From Xanthoparmelia taractica (taxonomy: Eukaryota > Ascomycota > Lecanoromycetes > Lecanorales > Parmeliaceae), in NCBI GenBank assembly GCA_033085395.1, contig JANQBS010000070.1, positions 115,926 through 179,925 of the forward strand: a stretch of 64,000 bases of DNA, read 5' to 3'. The position numbers and the translations under genes are program-made. Shown here one piece after another: positions 36,762 through 48,245 of the stretch (positions are counted from its first letter, which is position 1; each line of letters opens with the position of its first letter). The notes beneath the pieces were generated by a model. It saw only the letters and a list, made by a program, of their open reading frames with translations, had not been told where the DNA came from and did not search any database.

Positions 36762-37249
36762 GGATGCGACGCCTCGAGACGTCTTCCCGGAATCGGATAT
36801 TAAACCTTGTAGTAGACGTAAAGGGTTGGGGAAGATTTTATGAACATAAAGGAAAAAAACGTAATGAATGGATAGATCAATGAATCAAAGTATGCATCTT
36901 GAATGGTGCTGGAATCTATGCAATGATTCTTGGCATGAGAGAGCTGTCTACCTTGTACGAGTACTTGTACATGGACATGGTCAAGAGTAAGGTAATGTGG
37001 CATCGGAGAGCGACACCTACAAGTAGCGGCTTTGATCAGCAATGCAAGGGCCAAGTCATCATTGGCTCGCCTATTCTCACTAACCCAAATTAGCTCCGGG
37101 CCTGGCTTTGGGGGGGGTTCCTCTTTTTCGGGGCTTCAGCCCTTTTTCCCAGAGCCTCCCATTCAACTTCATCCCCTACCTTCCCCCCTCCTTTTTCCAT
37201 CAATTGATCTATTCATCCGAATCACCAACAACGCACTTCGCTTCGCACT
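36762..37249. other. Intergenic gap with pyrimidine-rich promoter
   Basis: Tandem plus-strand genes. The last 130 bp before 37250 are T/C-rich. No gene seen. Confidence 0.5.
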
Positions 37250-37917
37250 ATGTCTACAAGAAAGAGAAAGCAAGACGAAGAGGAGGAACTCCAAGCACTC
37301 CCAAGCGATGAGAGCGACGAGGAAGAAGAGTAAGACAAGCCTTATTGACGTCACTCCAACTGCCCTTTCCTCCCCAGCCATGATCTGCCGCCTACTGCAG
37401 AGCCTCTTGTCTCGTCCCCTCGTGCTTTAAACTCAAGGCTCCCGCTGACACTTGGCGCTCAGATATGAGGCAACTGATGGGTCCGACGCTGGCGAAGATG
37501 ACGTCTCTTCTGAGGAGCAAGAGGAGGAGGAGCAGGAGGAGGATGATGAGGGAGCTGCTGAAGGTACAACAAGTTCCAATGGCTCCTGTATTCGGCAGGA
37601 CTCGACCTGACAGATGTCTTACAGCCCCCCCAGCTGCCAAGAAGCGCAAGACAGCTCCCACCTCCAATAAGGACATCCCGGAAGTGAGTGATGACGAGGA
37701 GGTAGACGAAGAAGAACCAGAGGTAGTCTCCGATGACGAAGCTGTACCTGTGGAGAATGACGAGGATGAAGACGGCGAAGGCGAAAGCGCCGAGGAGGCC
37801 GAGGGAGTCGAAGCAACAGCCAAGTCGGGTGGACCCGCTGCGTCGGCAAAGACAGCAAAAGGATCAGTTGTCCCGAAAGAGGATGACCTAGAAGAAGTGA
37901 AGGGCGATTCGGAATAA
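37250..37917 (+). CDS. Small acidic nuclear protein (histone-chaperone-like)
   Basis: Exons 37250-37329, 37463-37563 and 37625-37917 give 157 residues. The start MSTRKRKQDEEEE is a basic, NLS-like cluster leading into long Glu/Asp runs. These are interrupted by PAAKKRKTAPT (a second NLS-like cluster) and finish in an Ala/Gly-rich acidic tail. Such composition is typical of small fungal nuclear acidic proteins and some histone chaperones (Chz1 type). The CHZ motif itself is not clear, so the role is unassigned. Exon joins keep the acidic frame throughout. Confidence 0.65.
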
Positions 37918-38969
37918 AAGCACACTTTGGTTATTGGGGAAACCTGGTCCTTGCGGGAGAGTCGCAGGCGGGGAAAAGGGATACTGATAGATGTATCGCA
38001 GCTGGTAGGCAACATGGAGCATTTGCAATGAGGAACCCAGTTCACATGTGATTTGATCCCGTACATTTGAGGCCCACCCGCTACTTAAGGTAATCATGTA
38101 CCATTTTTGCCAAGACGAGGCAGTTGTGGGGTGAATGACCATATGTCCATCTCGTCGTGCACTCCTACCGATTTGGCGAATAAGGCACCCAGGCAATGGG
38201 CTCCCCTAGCATCGTCGTCCAACCATTTCAAGACCACCCACTTCAGTGCTCTATGGGGTGAATAAGTCGCACAGGTTGCGTGAGTAAGCTCGCTGAGCAA
38301 GTGAGTGCGGGACACACAGTGGATTGAGAGGTGCACGAGGGGCAGATGTTACTCGAAAGAGGAAAAGCAATACAAGACGCGCCTGGGAGCATCAACGCGG
38401 GGTTTGAACATGTTCAGTCCCAAACAGATGCAGGCGTGCGAAGAGACCTTTGTGTGGCAAACGAGGGTTGTTTGTCTTCTTCTTCCTATTGCTTGATCAC
38501 TCAATCACTGCGTACTTGGACAAACTGTCAAGGGAGATATCGTACAGTTCCGCTGCGGTAAAAGAATCTTAGACTTGGAGACTGTCGAGTCCCCTTAATA
38601 TCAGTATCTTCAAAAACAAAGAAGCTCACCTTCTTTACTGTGCCTGTATAAGTGACTCGGTATCTGTCATCGAATATCAATGACCGAAAGCTTTGTGTCA
38701 ACTCGTATATCTTGGCAGGCAAAAAAAAAAAAGATATTGTCAGTTTTAATGTCCATTCGCCATCTATTTTCCTCCCGCGGTCCACGAAGCCGCGAACCTC
38801 CATTGTAATACGAGACACAAAGATGGCATGATTATACTAACCCTAACCCTAAAACCCTGCCGACACCAACCGAGCCCAGAGGATGTGATATTGAAAAACA
38901 CACCACTACTATATCATTCAGCCTCTAACAGAGGTCTGAATCCACGCAATTAATACCAACTACTAAGAA
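37918..38969. promoter_or_regulatory. Intergenic region upstream of isovaleryl-CoA dehydrogenase
   Basis: No gene supported in 1.05 kb. It holds a poly-A run at about 38721-38733 and a telomere-repeat-like motif at 38837-38857. Confidence 0.5.
38837..38857 (-). promoter_or_regulatory. Telomere-repeat-like (telobox) motif near the ivd promoter
   Basis: CTAACCCTAACCCTAAAACC is about two and a half CCCTAA units, 113 bp upstream of the isovaleryl-CoA dehydrogenase ATG. It may bind telobox factors; this is inferred. Confidence 0.5.
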
Positions 38970-40547
38970 ATGTCTACCCCTCAAATAGCCCGATATATTA
39001 CCAATACGATTTGTCAGGTCGGTCGTCCTAGGCCAAGGCCATTCCACCTAGTCGTCCGGCGTGCAGCGTCTACCAAACACCCTAGAGGTTTCGTACCCCC
39101 CACTAATGATGACCTCGCCGAACTAAGAGAGCGTGTGCAAGATTTCACCCGTGAGCCATGAGGCTCCTCCTTTGTAAACATGGCCACTGAAGCAGTATTT
39201 AGGACGAGAAATACCGGAAGAGGTTGCTGAAAGAACAGATCGTGAGAATACCTTTCCTTCAGACCTATGGAGGAAATTAGGTGAAGCAGGGTATGATGAG
39301 TCTAGGTATTGGAATAGCACCGAAGCTAATTGTCAAGAAGATTCCTCGGCATCACGGCGGATGAGGATTACGGTGGGTTAGCAATGGGCTATCAGGCGCA
39401 TTGCATCGTCATGGAGGAGGTTAGTAAGGCTTCGGGTTAGACATCTATGCCATTGTCTTAATCGTAATAATGCTCATAACATTAGGCAGCATTGGGCTCT
39501 CGTACGCTGCACATTCCCAGCTTTGCGTCAATCAGCTGTCTCTGAACGGCAACAATGACCAGAAAGAAAGGTTTCTTCCCGGCTTAATATCTGGGCAGAA
39601 GGTTGGCGCATTGGCAATGTCAGAAAGCTCTGCCGGCTCTGATGTAGTCAGTATGAAAACAAAGGCGAAAGCAGTGAATGGAGGGTGGGTGCTGAACGGT
39701 TCCAAAATGTGGATCACGAATGTGGGCTTGCACTGCGCAAATTCCAGTCCGCTATGCAAGAAGAGAAGCTCAAGACGTTGTTCAGGGACCAGACGCCGAC
39801 CATATTGTCGTTTATGCAAAGACAGACCCCGACAAAGGCTCCAAAGGCATTACTGCCTTCATCCTGGACAGCACGGCCCAAGGCTTTTCCTGCGCTCGCA
39901 AACTTGACAAAATTGGTATGCGAGGGTCTAATACCGGTGAGTTAGTATTCGAGGACGTATTCGTCCCTCAAGAAAATATGCTTGGTGAAGTGAATCATGG
40001 CGTAAGAGTCTTGATGGAAGGCTTGGATATTGAAAGGCTGGTTCTCAGCGCCGGACCGCTAGGGTAAACAGGCCCTCTTGGCTCCATTTTATGGTGTGAT
40101 ATTGTTTGACATCTTGTCAACTGCAGCTTAATGTTGTCCGCCTTAGCCCTTGTCCTCCCTTACACTCACAACCGCACCCAATTTTCGACACCGATTGCGC
40201 ATAACCAACTCATTCAAGCAAAGCTTGCAGACATGTACACCAAATATCGCGCCTCATCCTCCTATACGTACTCAGTTGCTGCTGCTCTTGATTCCGCTCA
40301 TTCAATTCCCCATTATTCTCCGAATACCAAGGACTGTGCTGGTGTTATCTTGTATGCGGCCGAGAGAGCAACGGAGTGCACGCTTGATGCCATCCAACTG
40401 ATGGGAGGTATGGGTTATATGAATGAAGTGCCGGCTGGAAGGCTGCTGAGGGATGCCAAATTGTATGAGATTGGAGCTGGAACGAGCGAGATAAGGAGAA
40501 TTGTCATCGGAAGGGCCTTCAACAAGGAGTATGAAGAGGGAAGGTAG
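38970..40547 (+). CDS. ivdA: Isovaleryl-CoA dehydrogenase, mitochondrial
   Basis: Six exons (38970-39150, 39203-39290, 39341-39435, 39486-39721, 39786-40063, 40127-40547) encode 432 residues. A basic, Ser/Arg-rich leader (RPRPFHLVVRRAAST) looks like a mitochondrial presequence. The acyl-CoA dehydrogenase fold is complete: GITADEDYGGLAMGYQAHC, the FAD-binding AMSESSAGSDVVSM, WVLNGSKMWITNG, GMRGSNTGELVFEDVFVP and the C-terminal IQLMGGMGYMNEVPAGRLLRD. Leu and Glu near the active site resemble IVD rather than short-chain enzymes. It oxidises isovaleryl-CoA to 3-methylcrotonyl-CoA and passes electrons to ETF. The next pathway enzyme lies convergently downstream, which supports the leucine assignment. 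Confidence 0.9.
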
Positions 40548-40925
40548 AGAAGTGAAGGTACGAATGGCAAAGGCCGCGTTCACTCGTGGCAGAGGTGTCT
40601 TGACCAAGGAGCCTCTGAATGGGACGACGTGGGAAGGTGGAAGAGGGACTATGTGATTGCTCGGCATCAACATCTGGTCATCACAAGCTTGTTCGCTATG
40701 AAGCTCCTGAAAGAGCGTCATGAAGGGAGGTAAAGGAATCCAGATTAGGTAGGGACTATGGCTCAGAGCTTATTGACATTGGATGGTTCTTCGGTAAGGG
40801 ACCCTTTAAATCAGTCGTGTGAAGAGCGGTAGGAGAATTCGAAAGATGATTCAAACATCGCCTCACCGTGGGTATCATCGATTAATTAAAGTGCATGAGA
40901 GATGCTACTGTCAACGATATCTAAG
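40548..40925. other. Convergent gap between ivd and mcc genes
   Basis: 3' flanks of the two leucine-catabolism genes. No further gene. Confidence 0.55.
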
Positions 40926-43798
40926 CTACTCTGGCTCTACAAGCCCTTCGAACTCGACTAAAGCGGTACCTGCTTTACACAGATCCTGTCTTCACGTTAG
41001 CGACATCATCTACATGTTGGAAGGCGCCTACCCCTCGCTGGTGTACAACCCTGGAAATGACGCCGTCCTGGGGGCTTCTGATCACCGTTTCCATCTTCAT
41101 GCTTTCAATGACCACCAAAACCTGGTCCTTTTTGACACGATCGCTGGCCTTGACCTCTACCCTCAGAATTTTGCATGGCATTGGTGCCAGCACACTGTGA
41201 GTTGTATCTTTGATGCCCAAAGCTTTCTCAACCCACTTTGGTGTGGCACAGCGTATGCGGAATTGCTGGCCTTGTTGGAAGAGCGTGAGATTGCCTTCCT
41301 CGTCATCAATTACTCTTGTCTCAAGCCTACCATTGGGAAAGAAGGATGTGACCTTGCGGCTTTGTGAATCCCAGCTGCTCGCGACTGAGAGGTAGGTAGT
41401 CGGCGTTCCACTAACAGTAATGTCAAAGAATCCCGTGTCCAAAAGATCGACTGTGACGTTCGTTTCGGGCGTTTGGTCCGAAACTGCAGCTTTTCCTGGG
41501 AGAAGACCCCAGAATCTCCGTGGCGCCATGGCTGCAAACCCTGACTGAGGTAGATCGAACGGAGCGCCGCCCTTTTCTGGGGAAGCTGCAGCTTCCAAGA
41601 AAAGCAAACCAAGAGCTGCTTGGGCATAGACCTCAGGAGCAGTTGGCCTTTGTGCGAACAGCTTGTCACTGTGTCTGCTGATGAAGCCTGTCTCTACTTC
41701 GGCTGCCACAAAGCTTGGATGTTCACAGACCGCCTTCAAGAATTCGATATTCGTTACTAAGCCCGCAACCTCGTATTGTTCCAAAGCAGCATGCAGTTTC
41801 TGGATGGTGATCGTCCTGTTGGGACCCCTCACGATTAGCTTTGCTATCATGGGATCGTAATGGGAAGAAACTTCATCTCCCATAATAAAACCGGCATCAA
41901 CCCTTACTGTGTCAGTAAGAAGGGGTGTTTGCAAATATATCAGGCGACCCGAGTCAGGTGTGAAACCCCTGTAGCGACATTAGCACGATTCGCGCTTTGC
42001 TCTTTTTGAAATCACGAACGTTTCGGGATTTTCAGCGTAGATTCTCACTTCGATTGCCGAACCTCTTTCCGCAATCCGTGCTTTGATTTCTTCTTGACCC
42101 AGGGGAAGTTTTCCTCCTTCCGCCACAATAAGTTGCCAGCGTACGAGATCTTCCCCAGTGACCATTTCTGTGACGGGGTGCTCCACTTGCAGTCGTGTGT
42201 TCATTTCCATGAAAAAGAAATCACCACTCTCATTGTCAAAAATGAATTCCACAGTGCCTGCTCCTTCATAGCCAACTGCCAAGGCTGCAGTGCGAGCCTT
42301 CTCCCATAAATCTTGACGGACAAATTCGTCTAGATTGGGCGCTGGCGATTCCTCCAATATCTTCTGATGGCGCCTTTGAATGCTGCAATCCCGTTCCCCA
42401 AGAGCGACGCAACGGCCTATGAACGTTTCAGACTCCGTGATCTTCTCAACAAGCAGGCTCCGAACAATAACATATCTTAAGAGCCAATCAAGTGCTCTTT
42501 TACCTATGAGACCTATCGTGCAACCGCACAATGGTCCAGAACAGGGAGTATTTGCTCAGAAGGTGTCCAAGAACATACCGTGTTTATCTGCAAATATCTG
42601 AACCTCGATATGTCGAGGGGTCGTAATGTATTTCTCGACGAGCATGACATTGTCGCCAAAAGAATTCATAGCTTCGGATTTCGCGCTCTTGAGTTGGTCG
42701 TCAAACACATCTGCCGTCATTGCTATCCGCATGCCCTTACCTCCACCGCCTTTCACGGCTTTTATGAGTACCGGGAAGCCGACTTTTGAGGCTTCAGACC
42801 TGAGAAAGCCCGGTTCTTGGTTACTTCCATGATAGCCTGGAATGCACGGGACCCCAGCCTTGCTCATAATTTCTTTCGACTGGCTATGATACCACTGAGC
42901 TAAACTAGCTTATCGTTCACAACCAGTTAGCATACCTTTTGTTGCCCATAGCTTCAATCGCTTGCCACGGCGGTCCTATGAAGACAAGTCCCGCTTCTGT
43001 ACATTTGCGAGCAAACGTTGAATTCTCACTGAGCTGCAAAAAGCTCAGCGTGATGCACGCGTAAGGTCCCCGTCATTAAACGTACAAAGCCATATCCAGG
43101 ATGGATGCCTATGCACCCATGCACTTTGGCAGCTTCAATGATTTTGTCACCATCCAGATACGCTGACGAAGGTCCCAGATTGACGGCATAAGGAGAGCTC
43201 AGAGCGTGTTGCAATCTAGCGTCTGGTTCTGTGTAGACTGTCATGGCCTTGATGCCATACTGAGAAGCCGTCTTGTTGATCCGTCTAAATTCTTTCAGCC
43301 TACAACTTGCATTCAAAGATGGATCCGACTGACAGAGCTATCTCACCGCGATTGGCTATCCTATCAGGAATGCGGAGTCAGCCGTCCCTTGTGGAGACAA
43401 TGACCTTGAGTAAGCCGATAGCTTGGAGGAGTAACAGAAGCCCTTTGCTCCAGAAAACCCTTTGCCGCTTGAATAGTGGTCGAAGATGGGCTTAATCGCT
43501 CCGGAAATGTACATGTACGTATATTTCAAGAACGACATTCATTTTTCAAGCCCCAACATTGAGGCACTTATTCCGGACAGCTCCTTGCGTCCAGAGAGGG
43601 CATGTCTTGGAAACTGAAAAGCGATGAAGAAATAGAATTGCTTCGAAACAATACGTACAAAATTGAAGTCAGAGGTTGACTCGGCATTGAAGACTTGTAT
43701 GCCGCGAGAGAAGGGTGATTTGCTCTTCCGAAAGAAGCGCCATGATGTGTGGAGATGATGTAACTGGCAGGACGGCGGAGAAGATGGTGGAGAGACAT
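40926..43798 (-). CDS. mccA: Methylcrotonoyl-CoA carboxylase alpha (biotin) subunit
   Basis: Nine exons fit in frame: 43798-43659, 43467-43405, 43360-43334, 43284-43086, 43033-42936, 42883-42579, 42416-42020, 41968-41032 and 40985-40926 (741 residues). The leader (MSLHHLLRRPASYIISTHHG) resembles a mitochondrial presequence. The biotin-carboxylase part has IANRGEIALR, HPGYGFLSENSTFA, the ATP loop KAVKGGGGKGM and FFMEMNTRLQVEHPVTE. The C-terminal carrier domain has ESMKMET, with the biotinyl Lys between two Met, then SPQDGVISRVVHQRGDLCKAG. The enzyme carboxylates 3-methylcrotonyl-CoA. The first two exons are less certain, and the intron at 42019 has an unusual donor (GTTCGT). Confidence 0.88.
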
Positions 43799-44204
43799 AT
43801 CCGACGCTCTATGCTGTGTATGAAAAGTCTGTCATGGCAGCAGCGCTGAGAAGTATGATGCATGTCTTTGATCCGCAGCATGAAAGGAAAGTGTAGATGT
43901 TGGACTTGGTTTGCAGACTAGACATTTTTTTACATACTATTTTAAAGGTATATATAATACCTTAAGATACTTTGGGTGTACCTTAGGACCTACGGAATCG
44001 TGCGTGATGTCACTCTGAACCGACCACGGGCCCCTGTTTTTTTTTTCCCTTCTTTTTTTTTACCGAGACTAGAACTAGGGAGTACGCTAATTTCCGGCAG
44101 TATGATATAAATTTGGGCGCCTGACCTGCTGTTCGACTTGAGCTTCCTACAGCAATTTCCTTCCAATTCAGAAGAGAAAGAAGGAACAGGAGAACTCCCT
44201 AGCT
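43799..44204. promoter_or_regulatory. Divergent promoter with T tracts, mccA / MARVEL-like gene
   Basis: Holds T runs of 10 and 9 bases at 44035-44061 and an AT-rich stretch with TACCTTAAG/TACCTTAGG-type motifs at 43958-43988. No gene seen. Confidence 0.45.
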
Positions 44205-44769
44205 ATGGCGTTCTCTCGCTTCAACAAGAAACCATCCTCCACTGTCTCCAGCAGCCAGCCCCGCCCACTTGTCATCACCAACTTGACCCTGCGCTTTCTG
44301 CAATTCGTTTTCGCCGTCGCTGTCCTTGGTCTCTACGGCACCGAACTCAGTGACGCTCGCAAAAACCATACTGGTAACTACTCGAAATGGGTTTACGCAG
44401 AAGTTGTAGGCGTACTCTCAGCCCTTACATGCCTAGTGTACGTGTTGCCCAAGGTAAAGAGCTGGTGGGCGTTCGGCTGGGATTTGGTTCTCTTGTGAGT
44501 GTGCCCGAGGCAAAATGAAGTCGTAGTGAGGCTGGGTGATACTGGCTAACCTGCAAAAAAGTATACTATGGGTGGCTGTCTTCGGTGTCTTTGGAAAGAT
44601 CTACATTCATGCGAGACCCGTGAACGGAGGTGTCAAGAGGATGAAGAACGCTGTTTGGGTGGACCTGGTTAACATGCTTCTTTGGCTGGTCACGGCGATA
44701 GTGTCGGTAGCGGCATTTTTCACAATGAGAGGTGGAAGATCGCTTCACACGGGGAGGGCCGCCGTCTGA
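44205..44769 (+). CDS. Four-helix MARVEL-like membrane protein
   Basis: Exons 44205-44494 and 44562-44769 encode 165 residues. Four hydrophobic helices are visible: LRFLQFVFAVAVLGLYG, WVYAEVVGVLSALTCLVYVL, a third across the splice junction (WDLVLLFILWVAVFGVFG), and VWVDLVNMLLWLVTAIVSV. This is the MARVEL layout seen in fungal Nce102-like and other small plasma-membrane or eisosome proteins. The first helix has the usual Arg before it (TLRFLQF). The joining base pattern (TT/T) keeps the third helix intact. No specific substrate or partner can be read from sequence. Confidence 0.8.
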
Positions 44770-44917
44770 TATAGACGAATGCAGGACAACTTGGGGGGAA
44801 TGCATTCCACATTCCATATTCCGGAAACACAACAATATTGCTTTTCCATTAATAGTCATTTTGCCAGTTCAGCATTCACTCTTGGACGCGACACCGGCTT
44901 CGAATCTTTCAGACGCC

Positions 44918-47438
44918 ATGTTTGAATCGTTGATACTTCGCCGTCTATTGTACTATGCCTTTTTGCTTCTTAACAGTGCTGCATGTAAATCTGCAGCGCA
45001 AGATGCCTGCATCTATCGTTCAGGGGAAATGGTAGTCAATTCCGTGGTGGTCGTGAAACATACAATACACATAATAACCAGTGTCCCTCACAATACTACC
45101 TTCCAAGTGAACACTGGTCTGACCATTACCGTCGATGATGCGCCAACCAGTCTCGATCTTCTTACAACATTTTTTTTCAAAAGTACTGCCATCGAGACTA
45201 TGAATGGGTCGGTGATCCCTTCCAATGAGCTTCAAATCATACTCTAAGTGCTTGACGCAGTCAAAGTCCATACGCTACATCTCGATCTGGTGCCGCCAGC
45301 TTCATATTAATTATCGTCGCCTCTGACTTGTCTCCAAAGCGCCGTCGACAAGCCGGGGCTTTCATGAGCTACACGGGCAGAGCAACTTCTTCATGCACAC
45401 AAGCGAGTATACTCACCTTGGCCAATAACCAGCTCTGGGCGACATTTTCAAACGGAACTGTAGCGCAGTTCTCAGCAAACACAGGCGATACGTACGAATA
45501 CTTCGCACCGAGTACAACCCCCGGAGACATTACCACCACGTTTTCTTTGAGTAATACCGGTACTCTGCTTTGGACGAGCCCCAATTTCTTCAACGGAAAT
45601 GCACTTTTTTGCGTGCTCCCTTCTGGCGTGATCGTTGCAGTTTTCCAGCAAGGGGCACAGCCTACATCCTGCATCTTCATAGATCTCACGATTGCGGAAC
45701 GTATGTTACCAGTTTGTGTTCAATGTTTGGCTCCCGCGTTTCCATTTAACAATGACCTAGTTACCTCTTGCGTTGCTACTCTAAGTGGGAGCGCGGTCAC
45801 CGCAGTGCTCGGAGGCCCAGGGCCTTCGGGGTAAGTGCGAATGGTTTTCGCCGATTTAGAATATTCTGCTAATCTGTGACCTCTTAGACCAAGTGGCCCA
45901 CAAGGCGGCCTAGGACCGAGTGGTGCGCAGGGAGTCCAAGGAAGTATTGGGCCAACCGGACCTAGTGGTGGACAGGGTATTCAAGGCAGCCCCGGGCCGA
46001 CTGGGCCTCAAGGAGCTCAGGGTGTCCAAGGAATCCAAGGTATTGCGGGACCGACAGGACTCCAAGGGCCTCAAGGAAGCATGGGGCCCACAGGACCCCA
46101 AGGAATTCAAGGAAGTGTAGGTCCGACTGGAGCTCAAGGAATTCAAGGCAGCGTTGGGCCAACGGGCCCCCAAGGAGCTCAGGGAGCACAGGGAATACAG
46201 GGCAGCGTTGGGCCAACGGGACCCCAAGGAGCTCAGGGAACTCAGGGAATCCAGGGCAGCGTTGGGCCAACAGGGCCTCAGGGAGCACAGGGAATCCAGG
46301 GCAGCGTTGGGCCAACAGGGCCTCAGGGAGCACAGGGAATACAGGGCAGCGTTGGGCCAACAGGGCCTCTGGGAGCCCAGGGAATTCAGGGAATCCAAGG
46401 AAGTGCAGGACCGACGGGCGCCCAGGGGCCTCAAGGAACCCCAGGGATACAGGGTATTCAAGGCAGCGCTGGACCGACAGGACCTCAAGGGGTTCAGGGA
46501 GTCCAGGGTAGCGTTGGACCGACAGGACCTCAAGGGGTTCAGGGAGTCCAGGGCAGCGTTGGACCAACAGGGCCTCAGGGAGCACAAGGAATACAGGGCA
46601 GCACAGGGCCGAGTGGAGCCCAAGGCTTGACAGGCCCGTCAGGTGCACCCGGCATCGCCTATGCGTACTGTAAGTCCTTTGACAAGCTCAGGAGTGCCGG
46701 GATACCCCCTATCACATGCTTTAGAAAGGGAGTTTGCCGGAAGAACTGACTGCTAAACTAGCAGTAAAAACAAGGAGATTCTTGCGGTGTCTAAGTTGAG
46801 CTTTTTTGCTAATCGATCCGCAACAGTGGGCTGTTTCTACCAACTTGGTACCTCGTCTACCAGCACCGGCAAAGTGCTAACCAATTTTATTCAAACGTAT
46901 ACATCGAGTGGAAACGCGAAATGCTCCGTTGTTTGTAACAACCAGAACTTCAATTTCTATGCTACCGTGAACGTAGGCACGACGAGCGTGGATTGCTACT
47001 GCGGTGATACGCTGAATTTTGTTAGTACGTATTCCCCAAGACTAAACCCCTTTGTCTGAACCATCCGCTGGATTCTAAGACCTGTGTTGGGAGTGTGTAA
47101 CTTCCGGCTACGTCTAAGGGCTTGGAACCCTTCTACAAGTGACCACGCTGACTAAAACCCCTTTGACAGCTATTGCAAATTTAGGGAGCGGAGCAGCACC
47201 GGATAACAACTGCATTCTGTGTGTCAATGGGCCAGGTACGTACACATCGAGGCCACCTCCTCTTGGTCGATCGGGTTGGAAGGCACATTTGGGAAGCAAG
47301 AAAGCGCACCTACTGTCTTATGATTCAGGGTCTTAGCTCAATAGAAGACACGCTGACTCTGCGGTTCTCATAGCACCAGCGGGTGAGTGCGGCGTTCAGT
47401 CGTCGTCGACGGTAGCTATATACGCTAGAGCTTTCTAG
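44918..47438 (+). CDS. Secreted collagen-like protein with C-terminal WSC domain
   Basis: A seven-exon model stays open throughout: 44918-45211, 45340-45700, 45761-45830, 45888-46669, 46827-47024, 47170-47235, 47374-47438 (611 residues). It starts with a signal-peptide-like hydrophobic stretch (LLYYAFLLLNSAACKS). About 195 residues of Ser/Thr-rich beta-type sequence follow, including the segment RRRQAG. Then come about 86 uninterrupted Gly-X-Y triplets, dominated by GPTGPQGAQGIQGSV units. The end is a cysteine-rich WSC-type module: LGCFYQLG, KCSVVC, VDCYCGDTL, C..C and AGECGV...VAIYARAF. WSC modules bind wall polysaccharide, so it is probably an extracellular or wall protein. The 126-bp first intron skips an in-frame TAA. 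Function unknown. Confidence 0.8.
45888..46669 (+). repeat. Gly-X-Y (collagen-like) coding tandem repeat
   Basis: One exon of 782 bp is made almost only of 9-bp and 45-54-bp periodic units coding Gly-X-Y. Larger blocks (GSVGPTGPQGAQGIQ) repeat with near-identical codons, so the DNA itself is a minisatellite likely to vary in copy number. Confidence 0.92.
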
Positions 47439-48245
47439 ATTTCGAGAGAAGTTTTGATGTATATTAAGAATACATAGTGCATCCCAGGGATCACGGTTCT
47501 TGATACTATAGAGGCTTTTCATGGATCTTACTTGCAGCCTGGCTGAAGTCTATTGCAATGCAAGAAGTGCCAGGCAGAAGTGTCAGGACCATCGCGCTTG
47601 AAGATCAAGTGGTGAATCAAAGCAGAATGAGTCTGGAAGGGAACGAGTGACTGGGTCAATGCTCTGTAATTGTATTGAGCTAAGCTTACATATGCTTGCG
47701 TAGCTTATGTTCAGCGTATGCGTAGATGATGGGCACGATCGATAACCATTATGAAGGGCATACGCACGAGGACGTCTTCCTTCATTTCCTTATTTTCGTG
47801 ACCTACTTTCTTAATCACTAATGCGAGAAAACGTACGCTGTCGGCTGGCGTTTCAGCACTTGTGATTATATCCTTTGAGGTTTGCCGTGTACGAGGCTAG
47901 GTTCGTCTTTGCTCTAGAATGATAAGACATGGAAGCTCTCTTGCATTAATGTGGGTAGTCAGCTTTCAATACGTACCACCACTGCTACGAAGGAGACCTG
48001 GCATTGGTGGTTTCTAGTTGCTATAAAGGGGACTTTAGCGTCTTATTGTGTTGAGATTCTGCATAATCAAAAGCCAAAAGCGAGTTCTGGACAAGACCTG
48101 CAATAGAGCCCGCCAAAGCGTCGCCGTATGCCCAGGTCATTATCAAATGGCAAAGGTAATCCAGCTTGATATACAGAGCCTTGAAATATACAGTCGCGAA
48201 TCTTCTGGGTTACGATAGATGGTTCCGGATGGAAAGGAACATTAC
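47439..48245. other. Convergent intergenic gap
   Basis: No coding sequence or RNA gene recognised in 0.8 kb between the collagen-like gene and nse4. Confidence 0.5.

Noticed and set aside
38837..38857. Telomere proximity suggested by CCCTAA units
   Set aside because: Only two to three units, inside gene-dense housekeeping DNA; a real telomere would have many.
42886..42906. tRNA A-box-like sequence (TAGCTCAGTGG) on the minus strand
   Set aside because: No B-box or acceptor stem follows. It lies in an mccA intron whose splice sites fit the protein.
43285..43333. Apparent 31-bp insertion and frameshift in the biotin-carboxylase motif of mccA
   Set aside because: A 49-bp intron with donor GTCAGT and acceptor TTTAG restores the exact family motif EIALR.
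45212..45339. In-frame TAA at 45245-45247, suggesting a collagen-like pseudogene
   Set aside because: A phase-0 intron (GT at 45212, AG at 45338-45339, branch-like CTGACT) removes it and joins the two frames cleanly. The removed stretch still looks partly coding, so some doubt remains.
45910..46648. Two long minus-strand ORFs (over 225 codons) and extra plus-strand frames over the collagen repeat
   Set aside because: They are frame shadows of the periodic Gly-X-Y DNA. They have repetitive, biased composition and no start or splice support.
44918..47438. Bacterial or phage origin of the collagen-like gene by recent transfer
   Set aside because: Six introns with fungal splice signals, a fungal-type WSC module and ordinary base composition give no sign of recent transfer.
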